NCBI GenBank assembly: GCA_030142905.1
Contig: JASJOG010000006.1
Location: 901,501 to 965,500, forward strand
Direction: 5' to 3'
Length of the DNA: 64,000 bases
Origin: Heliopora coerulea
Lineage: Eukaryota > Cnidaria > Anthozoa > Scleralcyonacea > Helioporidae
Below are positions 50,873 to 62,900 of the stretch, piece by piece. The notes under the pieces were generated by a model, which was given only the letters and a program-made list of their open reading frames with translations, was not told the DNA's origin and did not search any database. The stretch's first letter is position 1. Each line of letters opens with the position of its first letter. The position numbers and the translations under genes were made by a program.

Positions 50873-52967
50873 GCTTGGAAGAAAACAAATCAAAGAATGT
50901 GCCTATGTTGTTCGAGGCGCAAAGAAACTTCTCCTTGGTGTCCCAGCGATACGCAAGCTTGGTTTGATCCATGACATCCCTAGTACGTTCAGCATCAGAG
51001 CAGTAGAATGTGAGCCCAGCAAGAAGGAACAACCACCACTTGACACAAAAGATAGGGTATTGCAACGCTACCCGAGCCTTTTTACTGGCCTTGGCAAGAT
51101 GAAGAACGAATATACCATTCGCCTGAAAGAAGGGGCCAAACCATTTTGTTTGACATCACCCAGAAGAGTACCATTGCCCTTACAGAAAAAAGTAAAAGAA
51201 GAAATCAGGCGTATGGTCAACCTCGGTGTTATCGAGGCTGTAGACGAGCCAACCGATTGGTGCACCTCAATTGTAGTAGTTCCAAAGCCAAATGGCGACG
51301 TAACGATATGTGTAGACCTTACAAGGCTAAACAAGGAAGTTCGCCGAGTAGTGTACCAGATGCCGAAGGTAGAGGAGACACTTGGCAACATAGCAAAGGG
51401 CGCAGTTTACTCTAAACTTGATGCAAATTCCGGCTTCCATCAGGTTCCCCTTAGTGAAGAAAGTGCTAAATTGACCACCTTTATTACACCATTTGGAAGA
51501 TACATGTTTAGACGCCTTCCTTATGGAATCTCCTCCGCACCGGAATTCTTTCAGAAGTGGATGGATCAAGAACTCGCTGGACTAGAGGGAGTAGTCTGCC
51601 ACATGGACGACATTTTAGTGGTCGGCAGAAATCAAGACGAACACGACCAAAGACTAGCTAGTGTACTCGATCGCATAGCCAAAAGTGGTCTTACCCTTAA
51701 TCCCGATAAATGCAAATTTTCCCAGAAGAGAATTGAGTACCTCGGTCAAGTAATTGACAGTGAGGGCGTAATGAAGAAATCAACCAAAGTGAAAGCCATT
51801 CTAAACATGGACAAGCCGTACGACATCTCAAGCCTTAGGAGATTTCTCGGAATGGTGAACCAACTAATGAAGTTCTGCCCAAATTTAGCAGAGAAGACCC
51901 GACCACTGAGAGACATGCTGAAGAAGGGAAATGACTGGATATGGGGTAAACCCCAGGATTATGCGTTTGACGAGCTGAAGATGGAGTTATCTTCAGACAG
52001 AGTACTAGCCCTCTACAACGCAGAGAGAGAAACCGTAGTCTCGGCAGACGCAAGTAGCTTTGGACTGGGAGCAGTCATTATACAAAGACAACCTTCAGGT
52101 GAGATGCGCCCAGTAGCGTACGCAAGCAGGTCGATGACAAATACCGAGTGCAGATATGCCCAAATAGAAAAGGAAGCATTGGCAACTACCTGGGTACTAG
52201 AACATTGGTCAGACCTTCTCGTTGGTATGAGGATTACGGTTGAAACTGACCATAAGCCTCTCGTCCCGCTCTTCACTACAAAGCTAATAGATGAGCTTCC
52301 TATTCGAATCCAGCGATTTAGGATGCGTCTGCTGAGATTTGACTTTGACAACAAACACGTTCCAGGCAAGGAACTATACACATCCGACGCGCTTTCTTGC
52401 TGCAAACCAAAGAACGAAGAGGCCGAGCAAAGCAACAAAGACGATTTGCATCTAGAGGCAGACTGCTATGTTAATAGCATCCTTGTACAGTTACCCGCAT
52501 CAGACAAGAGACTCGAAGAGATACGGTCAGAACTGAATAGAGACGACACTCTGAAGTTAGTTATGCACTACGTCCAACATGGATGGCCAGAGAACAAGAA
52601 TAAGTTATACGGACCAGTAAAAAAGTACTGGAACGAACAGGGCAACTTGTCCGCACACGAAGACTTGCTGATGAGGGGGAAAAGACTCGTAATCCCCTTG
52701 AAGCTCAGACCAGACATTCTGAGATATCTGCACGACGGCCACCAGGGAGTCACCAAAACACGCGAGAATGCAGCGTCATCTGTTTGGTGGCCTGGAATCT
52801 CAAGTGAGATAGAGAGCATGGTTCGCAACTGTGTCACATGTGAGAAGTACCGCAGAGAACGCGTAGAGCCTCTCAAAGGAACGGAATTTCCAGATCGTCC
52901 GTGGTCCAAGATCGCAGCTGACTTCTTTCAACATGAAGGAAAGTGTTACCTTCTTGTCGTAGACTAG
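50595..52967 (+). CDS. Gypsy Pol: protease, RT, RNase H, integrase N-part
   Basis: The 790-codon frame starts in the G-run. The order is protease (WCIDTGAQVSAMP), RT (FRRLPYGISSAPEFFQKWMD and the catalytic HMDDILVVG), RNase H (VSADASSFGLGAVI, ETDHKPLVPL) and integrase zinc finger (GHQGVTKTR ... NCVTCEKY). It stops at 52965-52967 within the integrase core, just after the first catalytic Asp region, so Pol is truncated in this copy. The frame is +1 (or -2) relative to Gag. Confidence 0.92.
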   Translation: MGGGGGRVKVKGIATTRLTADQTQQTRDQGWHIKLNTDKKELTWCIDTGAQVSAMPEQVYEESFGRLTPPERKLVGAGDAPLKAIGQANIDLRLGRKQIKECAYVVRGAKKLLLGVPAIRKLGLIHDIPSTFSIRAVECEPSKKEQPPLDTKDRVLQRYPSLFTGLGKMKNEYTIRLKEGAKPFCLTSPRRVPLPLQKKVKEEIRRMVNLGVIEAVDEPTDWCTSIVVVPKPNGDVTICVDLTRLNKEVRRVVYQMPKVEETLGNIAKGAVYSKLDANSGFHQVPLSEESAKLTTFITPFGRYMFRRLPYGISSAPEFFQKWMDQELAGLEGVVCHMDDILVVGRNQDEHDQRLASVLDRIAKSGLTLNPDKCKFSQKRIEYLGQVIDSEGVMKKSTKVKAILNMDKPYDISSLRRFLGMVNQLMKFCPNLAEKTRPLRDMLKKGNDWIWGKPQDYAFDELKMELSSDRVLALYNAERETVVSADASSFGLGAVIIQRQPSGEMRPVAYASRSMTNTECRYAQIEKEALATTWVLEHWSDLLVGMRITVETDHKPLVPLFTTKLIDELPIRIQRFRMRLLRFDFDNKHVPGKELYTSDALSCCKPKNEEAEQSNKDDLHLEADCYVNSILVQLPASDKRLEEIRSELNRDDTLKLVMHYVQHGWPENKNKLYGPVKKYWNEQGNLSAHEDLLMRGKRLVIPLKLRPDILRYLHDGHQGVTKTRENAASSVWWPGISSEIESMVRNCVTCEKYRRERVEPLKGTEFPDRPWSKIAADFFQHEGKCYLLVVD
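50597..50612 (+). repeat. G16 homopolymer at the gag-pol junction
   Basis: Sixteen G in a row, followed by AGGG, at the point where Gag and Pol frames change. Either a slippage site or a tract of uncertain length. Confidence 0.8.
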
Positions 52968-53864
52968 TACTCATGTGACATAGAGATCTACAAAGTCCCC
53001 AAGAACGGTACTTCTACAGATACGATACTTAAAATGAAAGACGCCTTCAGTCGCCACGGCATACCAGACGTCCTTATAAGCGACAATGGTCCACAGTTCG
53101 ACTCGGCCGAATTTAGAAGGTTTGCAGATTTGTGGGGATTTGAACATGTAACCTCCTCGCCACTATACGCACAGTCTAATGGTGAGGCAGAAAGAGCCGT
53201 GGAAACAATGAAGATGATCCTAAAGAAATGCGACGATGAGTACCTGGCCCTTCCAAATTATCGAAACACACCACTCCCGAATGGTCTTTCCCCTGCGCAG
53301 CTTAGCATGGGGAGAAAACTGAAGACAAGAATCCTGTGCCACCCAGATGAGCTGAAACCTTGCATCCTTGATTATGAGGTTCTGCGAAAGAAAGAAGCAG
53401 AGTATCGGTGAAACATGCAAGAAAACTACAACCGTAGACATAGAGTAGTCCAAGGAGCGGAATTCGCGAAAGGAGAAAAAGTTTGGCTACCAGACATGAA
53501 CAGCGAAGGAAGAGTAATAAGGCACCATGAGACTCCAAGGTCTCTTGTTATCCAAAATCCGAAGAGCCAAGTAAGAAGAAACAAAAGAATGGTCCGGAAG
53601 GCCCCAGAGATAAGTTCCCCTATGGACAAAGGCAGAATGCATTCTGGTAACATTGTCCCACCACACACTGAAACAACAGCGGGAGCCTCTCCCAGGCTGG
53701 AGCTACCCCAAATGACACAAGAGTCTGACCACCCGATTTCCGAAGATACAGGGAAAGACGAGGAACATCAAGGAAGTGAAGAGCTTGCGACAGAACAGCA
53801 ACCCCCGCTGCGCCGATCACAGAGAACCGTGAAAAAGCCTAGACGATATATTGAAGAATACTGA
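52968..53864 (+). pseudogene. Gypsy integrase C-part, cut off by stop codons
   Basis: Downstream of the stop at 52965, the integrase core continues: LISDNGPQFDSAEF (second catalytic Asp), YAQSNGEAERAVETMK (catalytic Glu), NYRNTPLPNGLSPAQLSMGR, then a second stop at 53409-53411. The tail frame 53415-53864 holds the chromatin/DNA-binding end (YNRRHRVVQGAEFAKGEKVW) and a basic C-terminus. At least two nonsense changes make this copy non-autonomous. Confidence 0.85.
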
Positions 53865-53974
53865 TTACTTCATAGACTAGCAGGAAAGGACTTGTAGATA
53901 CTTAGCTATGAGTACCTTCAGACATTAGTTGAAACTAGTTGTTTGTGTTACAATGTTCTGTTAAAGAAGGGAGA

Positions 53975-54140
53975 TGTAATAGTGGGCTCTCTGTGGTTCC
54001 TTGTGCTTATGTTCATATTGGGTTACCTATGTTGAGAGCGGGGACTAGGGCGGGAGAAGAAAGATGGCAGCAAATGGTGAATAAAAGTTGATCATGCAAT
54101 CCTTTTGATCCTCTTTTCTTTGAACCCATCTACCAACACA
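53975..54140 (+). repeat. Gypsy 3' LTR
   Basis: Same 166-bp length as the 5' LTR, preceded by the purine tract AAAGAAGGGAGA (about 53963-53974) and followed by the GCTTC duplication. Confidence 0.92.
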
Positions 54141-54364
54141 GCTTCCCGACACAGCCCTCAAAGAATCTTCATCAGGAACCCAAGTTGGAATTAGAACTAG
54201 TTGGATTCCTCCGATGTACCGTCGTTTTAAAATCTTAAATACATAGCCTTCAAGAGAGCAGATTCTTAATGCAATGCCAAACTTTATTGTATTCAAACAC
54301 CCTCACTCAGAGCAATAATTGACTGCACTGAAATAATGATTTGTCAACCAACGAAAAAATAAAT

Positions 54365-54637
54365 CTAGACAAATTGTTGACACAATTGGCTGCTCACAGA
54401 AAATAAGTAGGCGAGATGTTGCTCAGTCAGACCCAGCCGCGTTCTGATTGGCACCAACAAGAATTGCTCAGACGGAGGAAATTTGTACTCATCTTCCTCA
54501 ATCGTTTGCCCTTTTGAAACGTAATCGAAACAAATGTCAAATAATTCTGGACTCGTGAAATCAATGTAGAACGTTAGTTTCTTGTTATCCAACTTTACAT
54601 TATTGCAGTCTAGTTCCTTAGCTTTAAGATCATTCAA
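54365..54637 (-). pseudogene. Transposase fragment with HTH_Tnp_4-like domain
   Basis: It reads KLTFYIDFTSPELFDICFDY, then SEQFLLVPIRTRLGLTEQHL and AYLFSVSSQLCQQF. The pattern of a Phe-rich lead-in, LxxVRxRLGLxxxDLAxxF and VSxxxV matches the helix-turn-helix that precedes DDE_Tnp_4 in many invertebrate transposases (often with an N-terminal THAP finger). The DDE part is absent here, so this is the non-autonomous core of the long-arm transposon. Confidence 0.65.
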
Positions 54638-55106
54638 TTCTTTTCAAGGGACTTAATATAATTGTTGTCGCTTGTTCACATTCTGCTGCCTCGCTGTCCT
54701 GTGGAAGCAGGGAAGCACCATGCAGAAAACAAGCTTCAGTCAGAAGTTCAAGGCCAGACTTATTTGAGTTAACGTTGTTATCAAGCGCATTTTAACTATG
54801 TATTTGAGTTCCTGATGAAGATTATTTGTGGGCTATGTCAGCAAGCAAATTTAAATGATAGGCGGGTTCCGAATTTACGTCTACCGCCGCACTGTCTTCT
54901 TCTGAAACTACGTTGGTACTCGGCCGGATGCGATTGTCTTGGCTGTATCGTCGTCATTCGATCGAAAGGATAATGGTGATCCTCCTTTAGTAAGTTTTGG
55001 AGTAGTCGGTTTAGACTAAGCAGAGATGCTAGGGATATTATTAGGACCTATCCCTTTCGGATTGCCACTGAAATGCGCACTACACACGTGGGTGTTCTTG
55101 TTGATC

Positions 55107-56290
55107 CAGGGGCGGATCTAGGATTTTGAAAGGGGGGGGGGGTCCAGGTAATTTGTGAAGGCACAATATTGTGGGCAGACGATGCAAGGACGTATTTTCA
55201 GTAAATTACAAAAATGTTGATAAGTAGCAATATATCTGGTTAATCCTAATGACAAGAAGCCATTGGACTTGTTAAATTTTATGTACATAGATAATTGGCT
55301 AAATCATAGGCTGCATTACAGGGATGGATTCAGCAAATTTAGTGAGGGGTTTCTTAGTGCTGCAGGCGTGAGAATACTAGGGGGGTTCGCGGCATGCTCC
55401 CCCGGAAAATTTTGAAATTTTAGATGCTCGGAAATGCAATTTCCTGCATTTTCAGAAGACGTTTCATGAAAACATGCAGGTACCTTTATTCCTCAAATTG
55501 TACCATTTTAGCATCACTTACGTCTTCCAATTGATATACTGTACAAACCTTGGAGGCCACAATTTTCCAAGGATAGTGTTTCACAAATCATTTTTGTAGC
55601 ACAAAGGCTGCAAAACTGATTTATGGAGTACCTCCCCAAAAGTTTCATCACAGTTTCGATGGGTTCACTTTAATTGCCTGTGAGGTTTTAGCCAATAACA
55701 TGAAGTTTCGATGAGTTTCCGTGGGCTTCACCCAAGAAGCAATGGTTTCCGAGTTTCCACGCAATGGCTCACGCCATACGCGAATCCTCTACGCTCATTC
55801 GGTTCGATTTTGCGGTGAATTCCGCCAAATTTTGCGCCCGGTGGTGCCAACGGGGAGAAGCGATAATAAACACAATAAAAGCAAATACATTGTGCATGCT
55901 CAATATTTAGGAAAATTTGATGGGTTTCCGGAAACCCAGTGAACCGGTCTGGATCCACCCCTGGTATTCAGAATGACTAGGTTACTAAAGACCGGCGCCA
56001 TCTTGTGCTGATTGCTGTACGGATACGGGAATATCCTGAACGCAGCGTCAGCGGGCAAAAATATTCGGGGTTAGAATTGCATGAGATTTTTTTGTTTTCT
56101 AGAACTGCTGGCTCCACATTTTGTCACTTTTTTGTCAGGAATTCAGCTTCACAACATCAAAGCTACGTACAAGCACTATTTTCACAAGAGAAAATGTGAT
56201 CTAAAAATTTTAAGATGACTTTTTAGAGGAGCACTTTGAAAACTAAGGGGGGGTCCGAACCCCCTGGACACCCCGCTGGATCCGCCACTG
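55107..56290. mobile_element. hAT-like element with 5-bp duplication
   Basis: The ends CAGGGGCGGATCTAGG and GGATCCGCCACTG are inverted repeats. Comparison with the undisturbed opposite arm (49238-49262) gives the empty site, so the duplication is exactly TGATC (55102-55106, 56291-56295). 1184 bp, with G-runs near both ends. No transposase read. Confidence 0.85.
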
Positions 56291-56744
56291 TGATCGGTAT
56301 GCCTTTGCAACGAATTCGATCAAGCCATTTCGTCAACAATCACTGCTTACTAAGCGGCAAACTATAGAAACGAATATCCGAACCAGGCTTACAGCAATTT
56401 GTGCAAAAAGGAACAGCTCAACTATTTAACATAACTTTCAGTCGATTGCACAGTTTATTCGTAATACGGTCTTGTGGTTTGGTTTTAATCTCAAACGCTG
56501 ATCAACCAATCACAGTGAAGCTTAACTTCAGATCACGTGGGAGGTGAAACTACATTGTCAAACGAAATGAGTGATAGCTTCACGATAGTATGTAATTTGG
56601 ACAGCCTGACCAATCGCGAGCTAGTATAGAACTTAATTCAGACTTCAGACTCTCTGATGGTCTTGAACTTACAATTTGTAGCCGAACTGTATAGTTGTCA
56701 AGAACAGAACGAAACGTAAAAGATATGAAAACTGTATAATTTGA

Positions 56745-56967
56745 ATGGCACTATTTCAAGATTATCAACATTATTCACGACAGTTAACCGAGGAAGAACG
56801 TGCGAAACTGGAAGGCGATTCATGTCCAATATCAGAGTTCAAGAGAAACAAGTTAGAAAAAGAAGCTCAGCGTAATTGGGACTTGTTTTACAAACGAAAT
56901 AGCACAAATTTCTTCAAAGATAGACACTGGACGTCCAGAGAGTTCCACGAACTTTGCTCTGATGAAG
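56745..56967 (+). CDS. METTL6: METTL6 exon 1
   Basis: The first ATG is at 56745, 27 residues before the conserved SEFKRNKLEKEAQ block, the same spacing as known METTL6. The exon ends GATGAAG/GTGCAA in phase 1. The open frame runs on to a TAG at 57051, but that extension (GANVDLSNFEWA) is intronic because phase 1 joins exactly to exon 2. Confidence 0.88.
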
Positions 56968-59900
56968 GTGCAAATGTTGACCTGTCAAACTTTGAATGGG
57001 CTTGGGAAAGCCTGGCCGGTCAGGAATATTTAAGGAAGGCTGACAACAAATAGTTTAGGGATTTACCCTTTCCCGGCTGGATGTTTCACTCCTTGACGAG
57101 TGAAATAGAAGACTGACCCCGCTGGGAAAGAGTAAATCACTAAAAAGCATATGGAAAAGGGGAAATGCTTGTGTGAAGCCTTGTACTGGGATAGAATCCT
57201 TTGCACTAAAAATCGATTTTAAGTTTTTAAAATTCATTCATCTGGAATTCTGCTTAACACAAACATCTTCACATCATCACAGATCTAACTTGATGATCTG
57301 ACCCAACTTGGGTAGTTATACAATGAGACTCAATTCTCTTGTTGTGAGGGACATCTTCCAGAAATAGTCTGAAATTTAGGACATCATTCATGAAACTGAG
57401 AAAACCATTGGCAGTTATCAATTTGATAAATTTTATAAAGTGGTTTGATCCCTTCCTGGGGCTCAGAAATCATTTTTGTGAGTCTGGAGTTTGACTAATG
57501 TTCATCAATTAACTAAGTTAACGATTTCTAGAAATAATATAGAAATCAAACCCTCAAAATGAATGTCTTGTTACCTCACAATTTGAGCAAAACACAAGAC
57601 CACAACAATGACAGTCATGTTGTGTTTTTCTCAAATCTTGAGTTAATCTTGTTTATCATCAAATATTCTGCTAAAGATGTTTATTTTGGAGGTTATGTTT
57701 TTACTCCGAATGTGGTTTAGATACAATGCAAATGGAAAGAATGGATACAATCTGCATCAATGAAAAAGTTTGCAGAATTTAGTCTATCTCAATCAGGAAT
57801 ACCAATAGGCATTATTGGTCCCAGGTATGAGGATGGATTGTAGGTGGGCCCTTATAACCTTTTGTTGCATAGTAAACAGGGCTTTGCATAGTCTAGGTTC
57901 CAGCCATGTATAGGTAGCCTTATCCCCTAAAATGGCAAGGGTGCAGTAATAATTACATGGAATATCCCCTCAGCAAGCCTGGATCCAACTATAGTTATCC
58001 TCCATAAGGATAAGTGATTTGTGCTTGAAATAGTCTTCCTTATATAATTGAAAAGGCAAATTTGTTCACTGCTAGTGCTTGAAAATTTTAGGCAAGTCAT
58101 TAGTGGAGACTTATGCTTGCTTGGTAACATATTAGAAGACTTAAGTCCCTAATTTTTCATTCCCTTAAACACTTATCAATTACAGTGTATTATTCAATGA
58201 GCTAAGCACGGTTGTATGGCAATGTACCATGCAAGGATGTGTTAGGAGGTAAAACTTCTGTCTTTGAGTAAACCATATGGTATAATAGTATTTGTGGTCT
58301 GCTATGAAAACATTGACTCAAGAATAAATTGATCATTGGTAAAGTGTTTACAACCTAAGCTTTTTAGATTTGTGTGAATCTGGGTGACTATTCTAAAAAT
58401 TGTCACTGCAGTGACTGCACAACACAACATGCAAGATTTTTATGATAGTATAGCAGATTTTTAGTAACTGGAAGCATACCTCCTTTATATATGTATAATG
58501 GCTCAGAGATCATAGTCTGTGTTTATAACCATGGGAACCTTTGAACTTTAGGAGATCAGAGAATATTCACCCTTGCAGGGGTATGATAGACAAAGAATTT
58601 ACAAAACATAGAATAACTTAATTTATCCAGAAGTAGGTGACCCGAGATTAGTGGTATTGGAAGGATTTCAAGTTTGCTGGGAAAAGAAATTGTGTACTGG
58701 GAGAAGACCAAAAACTAGTTAAAATGATTTTGCCAAACTTGTTCCCAATTTTCTGTTGTCCATGCTTCTTATGCCACCCAAGACTAAAAGTTTTTGTTTT
58801 CTTTTTGGCTGGTTGATTATAACATTTGCACACTCAGCAAATACATGTATCTGTAATCAGTTTGATCCATTAAGGGGCTAGAGCACACTAATTAGTATTA
58901 AATTTTACTCTGGCTAATGCTAGGCAATTTTACTCATCGCAGGGATGAGCCCTGAGTGTTAAAGTGTTAATTACTTAAACAGGTTTTAAACTTGTGGTAT
59001 AAAGGGTCCCAGTAAGGTAAATATATGGGGCAGGGGTATGTGAGGTTGTGGAGCCTCCTTACTTAGATAATTTATGAATGAAAACTGAGATGGAGTTATC
59101 TTTATTTTTTTATACAGTGCTAACTGGGAAGACATTACTTGAGGTTGGTTGTGGAGTAGGAAATACAATATATCCACTGTTAGAAGATGTCCCATCATTA
59201 TTTGTCAATGCTTGTGACTTTTCAAAAAGAGCAGTTCAGTTTGTCAAGGTATGTTGTACAAGATAAAGGTTTACTGTACCTTTACTAAGTTCTTTCTGAG
59301 CTGAGTAACTCAGTTCAGTATAAAAAGAATTTGTTTGGTTGCTTTTACTAAGTTCTTCCAAAGCTGAATGACTCAGTTCACGATTAGCAAAGATATCATA
59401 AAAAGAATTTGATTTGAAGGTTGACTTATTAATGATGAGGTGCCTTAAAGAGGGAATTGTACAGAATACCGTGAAAATTTAACAATTTATAAAATATGAT
59501 TTTGAGATTGTTCTCTAATTTACATTATATACTGTGATTGGGTATTTATGTTAGCTATATGCATATAACTTGAAATTTCTTTAACTGTGGGCCACACATA
59601 TAGGCACAATTTAATGTCTGGAAATTGAAAGCATGAACAGATTTCAATATAATTTTAAATGAATTTTTAACAGATTGAATAATTCATAATTAATTTTGAG
59701 AAATTCAGGAATGAAAAGGTTAGCATGATGGAAACTGTAATTTACTCTAGTAAAGGGAAAATTTATAGGCAGATCACCTTAATGAATGTTTGTTATAATA
59801 TTTATAAAATAGAAAATTATATTTTGTGTTTCTTTAAGTGATACAGTTGACCTGTAATTAGACTGGGACATCTCACAAAATCATTACTCAATCCCCAAAA

Positions 59901-62900
59901 TGTCATAAATCTAACATATCCCCCTCCCCCACTTCAATGTTGTTTGGTAACAAGGAATAATCAGTCTCAGTGCTAAGAATCACACAAAATTCACCACTGT
60001 TCACTGCTCCATGTTGAAAAGGGGGAAGTGGGGAATGCAGGTAGTTACTAGGAGTTTGTGTCCTGCTAATAATGCCACTGTGGCATTAGCATTTGTCAGC
60101 TTTTTTTTATATGCAGAAACTCATGGTAAACATGTCTTGCTTGAGTTTTAAAAAGTCACCCTTGTCTTTCCAGGAGACAAAAATCTATTTGTGTCCAGGT
60201 AATGGTTGCACCATCATTGACACCCAAATATTGGAACTGATATTTAACTTCCCTGTCATAGGGCCAGTAATACTTAGCTCAGGTTTTGATAAACAGGGTA
60301 AATTAGCTAATTCACGTTAGACTCAATAATCATCTTGTCTGTCAGCAGGATCACACTGATTCAGGAACAAGAGGAAATGTATTTTGACCTCACAGATTGT
60401 GTCTTATCTAATGTCAGTATCCCTTATCTTTGTGCTTCTCTTTTTTTTTCTCCTTTCCTTGATGTTCCCCTTTTCATCCCATTCCTTCTCATTTTTGTCC
60501 CAATTTTGTCCCTTTTCATCCCTCAAAGGGGGCAAACTGCCACCCCTGACTTCCACTTTGAAAACCACAAGTTTCAAAATAACTCTTTCCTATCTGGGAT
60601 ATCTCTCCTTGGCAAGGGAAATCGTTTGGCATTAGCCGGGGTAAAATTAAAAATTCAGGTGTGGACTGGAGAGGGTTAAGCTAAAAATTTGCCAAACTAT
60701 TATTTTGCATCAGCTGGAGGAGCTGCAGCTAGCCCAGCTCAAATGCCTGTGGTCTCAATTGAAACAAGGCACCTCTTATTAGTTGTTTTATGATAGCATA
60801 AAGTCATTTGTTCCTTCATGGATCCTGGCAGGTGCAATTGGTAGAACCTCTTCATGTTGGATTATACCTTTTGAAAAAAGGTTTGCTATTCTGGTCTATT
60901 TTGAGAAATATAAGTATTTATTCATGAAAAAGATACATATGGTAGGTGAGAATTCTTAGCAAAAATATCAGTGCCCAGCACAACTCATAAATTAAAGCCA
61001 CAATAATTTTAATTGTGTGCCGTGCTGGGCACTAGGCTTGGGTAAATTATGCTCGAAAATATGGCTATTATGCCCGAAGGCAGTGCTCGTTAAAACAAGG
61101 TATTATGCTCCATGAAACAGCCTATTATGCTCAAATTATGCTCGAGGAAAATTCAATTATAATTGGTACAAAAACTCAAAAAGTCGTACATTTTAGCTTT
61201 AAAATGTTCAGACAAGACAAAAAATGTCAAACAGGCAAAAATAAGTTAAATAACTTCAAGACACCAAGGTCCAAAGTCTTGACTACTTAATTAACGGCCA
61301 TTATACTGCAACATCAGGGATGCTTCAATGTAATCTTCCAGTGCCAACTCTTGCTGGTCATTAAAGGATGCATTCAGCAGAGGGAAGGCTCGTTCTGCTG
61401 CAGCAGACGAAGGCTGGCAGAGAAAAAGCTTTCGTGCTTCCCTTGACCAGCAGGGCAAAAGTTTTTCGTGTCTTTTCCACCAGTCAAGGATATCAATACT
61501 ATCATTGTCGATTCCATTTGATGCAGCCATGTATGCAGGTAGCTCGAGAATTAGTTCATCCAGATCATTGTCTTTTATAAATGGAAAGTTTCCAAGTTCT
61601 TTGATGTCAGCAACTGTAGGCATCAAGTCATTCACCTTTCTAGGGTCTACTAAGCGAGCTGCCTTGAAGCAACACATTGGATGTGACAGATTATCAGCAC
61701 TTGCAAAGGTGTCAAGAAAGTAATTAAATCCTGGCTGAATACATTGACAAGCGTAGTCTTGCCACTGCTGTAAGTGCTGTTGTTCATCTAGATCTGGTTG
61801 ATCTGGATCGACCATGGCGGCTAAGTCAGATGCTATACGAATTACGTTTGGCATGTACATCAATCTCGCACAGTTTTCAAGTTCGGTTATACTATCATAA
61901 GCAGTAACAACTAAAGGACCATCTCCTTCGAGGCTGTATGTCTTCTTCACAAATGGTTCACCTGCGTCAACAGTTGCTGCAATCTCTATCTTCAGCTTGG
62001 CTTCAGAGTTTGCGATTATATCCAGTAGCTTCCTTGCTGTGGCGGGAGCAATATTCCTATTTGCAGTCAGGTCTGCCAGGAAGGCTGTGACATGGGGGTA
62101 GGCAAGGAATAAGTCCTCTTTGATGCATTCCCATTTGCTCCACCATCTTGTTGGCGAGTATGTCTTCGGACTTTTTCCAGTGCGATCTTTCCATATAAGT
62201 TTAGCTTGTGGTGAGTGAGCAAATAATGAGATCCAATGCTTCATGAATTTGTCCAGAACAGGAGTATTGAACTTCTCTTCCAGATGATCAAGGGTGTGAG
62301 AAAAGCAACCAATATCAAGAATATTGGGAAAAATCACCTTAATAGTTCTCACTGCTACATTGTTAACACTGGCCCTGTCGCGCATAGTGGCAACTGGTAG
62401 CTCTGTAGCAACACCATATTCTCTGGCAAGAACACTGATGATTTCCCTTGCAACTTCCTCTCCTGACAATGATTTTGCAAGCAAAAGAAATCGCACAAGC
62501 CTTTGTTGGATTTTCCACTCACTGTCAAGGAATCTAATAATAAGAACTAATGCTTCTCCTAGCCTGGTGGTCCCATCAAACACAATTGAAATCTCTCTTC
62601 CTGTCAGTTCTTCCCGAGTGTTTCTGATCTCTTCCTGGCGAACCACAAGAATAAGCTGTGCCATATTACTTCGATCTGTCAGTTTATAGGCTGACTCTTC
62701 TAAAATACTTTTCAAGCAATCAATCTTATTGATTGCTATTCCTCCCTTTAGAAAAGCAGTTAAAACTTTAACACGAAATACCCTGGTATTCATATTCAAT
62801 GTTTCTCCAACTGGATGGTTTTTATCATCATACGCTTGTAACATTTCCGCAAGATCTTGCTCACGTTGTTTCTTTTGACTTAATCTCTCTTTTCCTGCCT

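Larger units (their letters stand above)
49512..54140 (+). mobile_element. Ty3/Gypsy LTR retrotransposon, nearly complete
   Basis: Two 166-bp LTRs (TGTAATAG...CCAACACA) enclose gag and pol in the order protease, RT, RNase H, integrase, so it is Gypsy, not Copia or BEL. The host flanks carry the 5-bp duplication GCTTC (49507-49511, 54141-54145). About a dozen differences between the LTRs by eye (~93% identity) point to a moderately old insertion. The style is that of K02A2.6-like Gypsy elements; no envelope frame was found. Confidence 0.95.
48856..56635. mobile_element. DNA transposon with ~0.7-kb inverted arms, invaded twice
   Basis: The left arm (48856-49511 plus 54146-54185) and right arm (54792-56635 less the insertion at 55107-56295) are inverted repeats. 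Shared words include CTCGCGATTGGTCAGG, TCATTTCGTTTGACAATGTA, ACAACGTAGTTTCAGAAGA-type and GGCGGGTTCCGAATT. A Gypsy sits in the inner end of the left arm and a hAT-like element in the right arm. Without these it is about 2 kb with a ~600-bp core. The outer right end lies only ~110 bp before the METTL6 start codon. The outer target duplication was not found. Confidence 0.8.

Noticed and set aside
50492..54000. Long minus-strand frames across the Gypsy element
   Set aside because: They are antisense shadows of gag and pol.
56968..57053. METTL6 exon 1 extension to the TAG at 57051
   Set aside because: The extension has no METTL6 similarity, and donor 56967 joins exon 2 in phase with the conserved motif I.
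60335..60679. 114-codon frame rich in Phe, Leu and Pro
   Set aside because: Pyrimidine-rich low-complexity intron sequence; hydrophobic residues follow from TTT/CTT/CCC codons.
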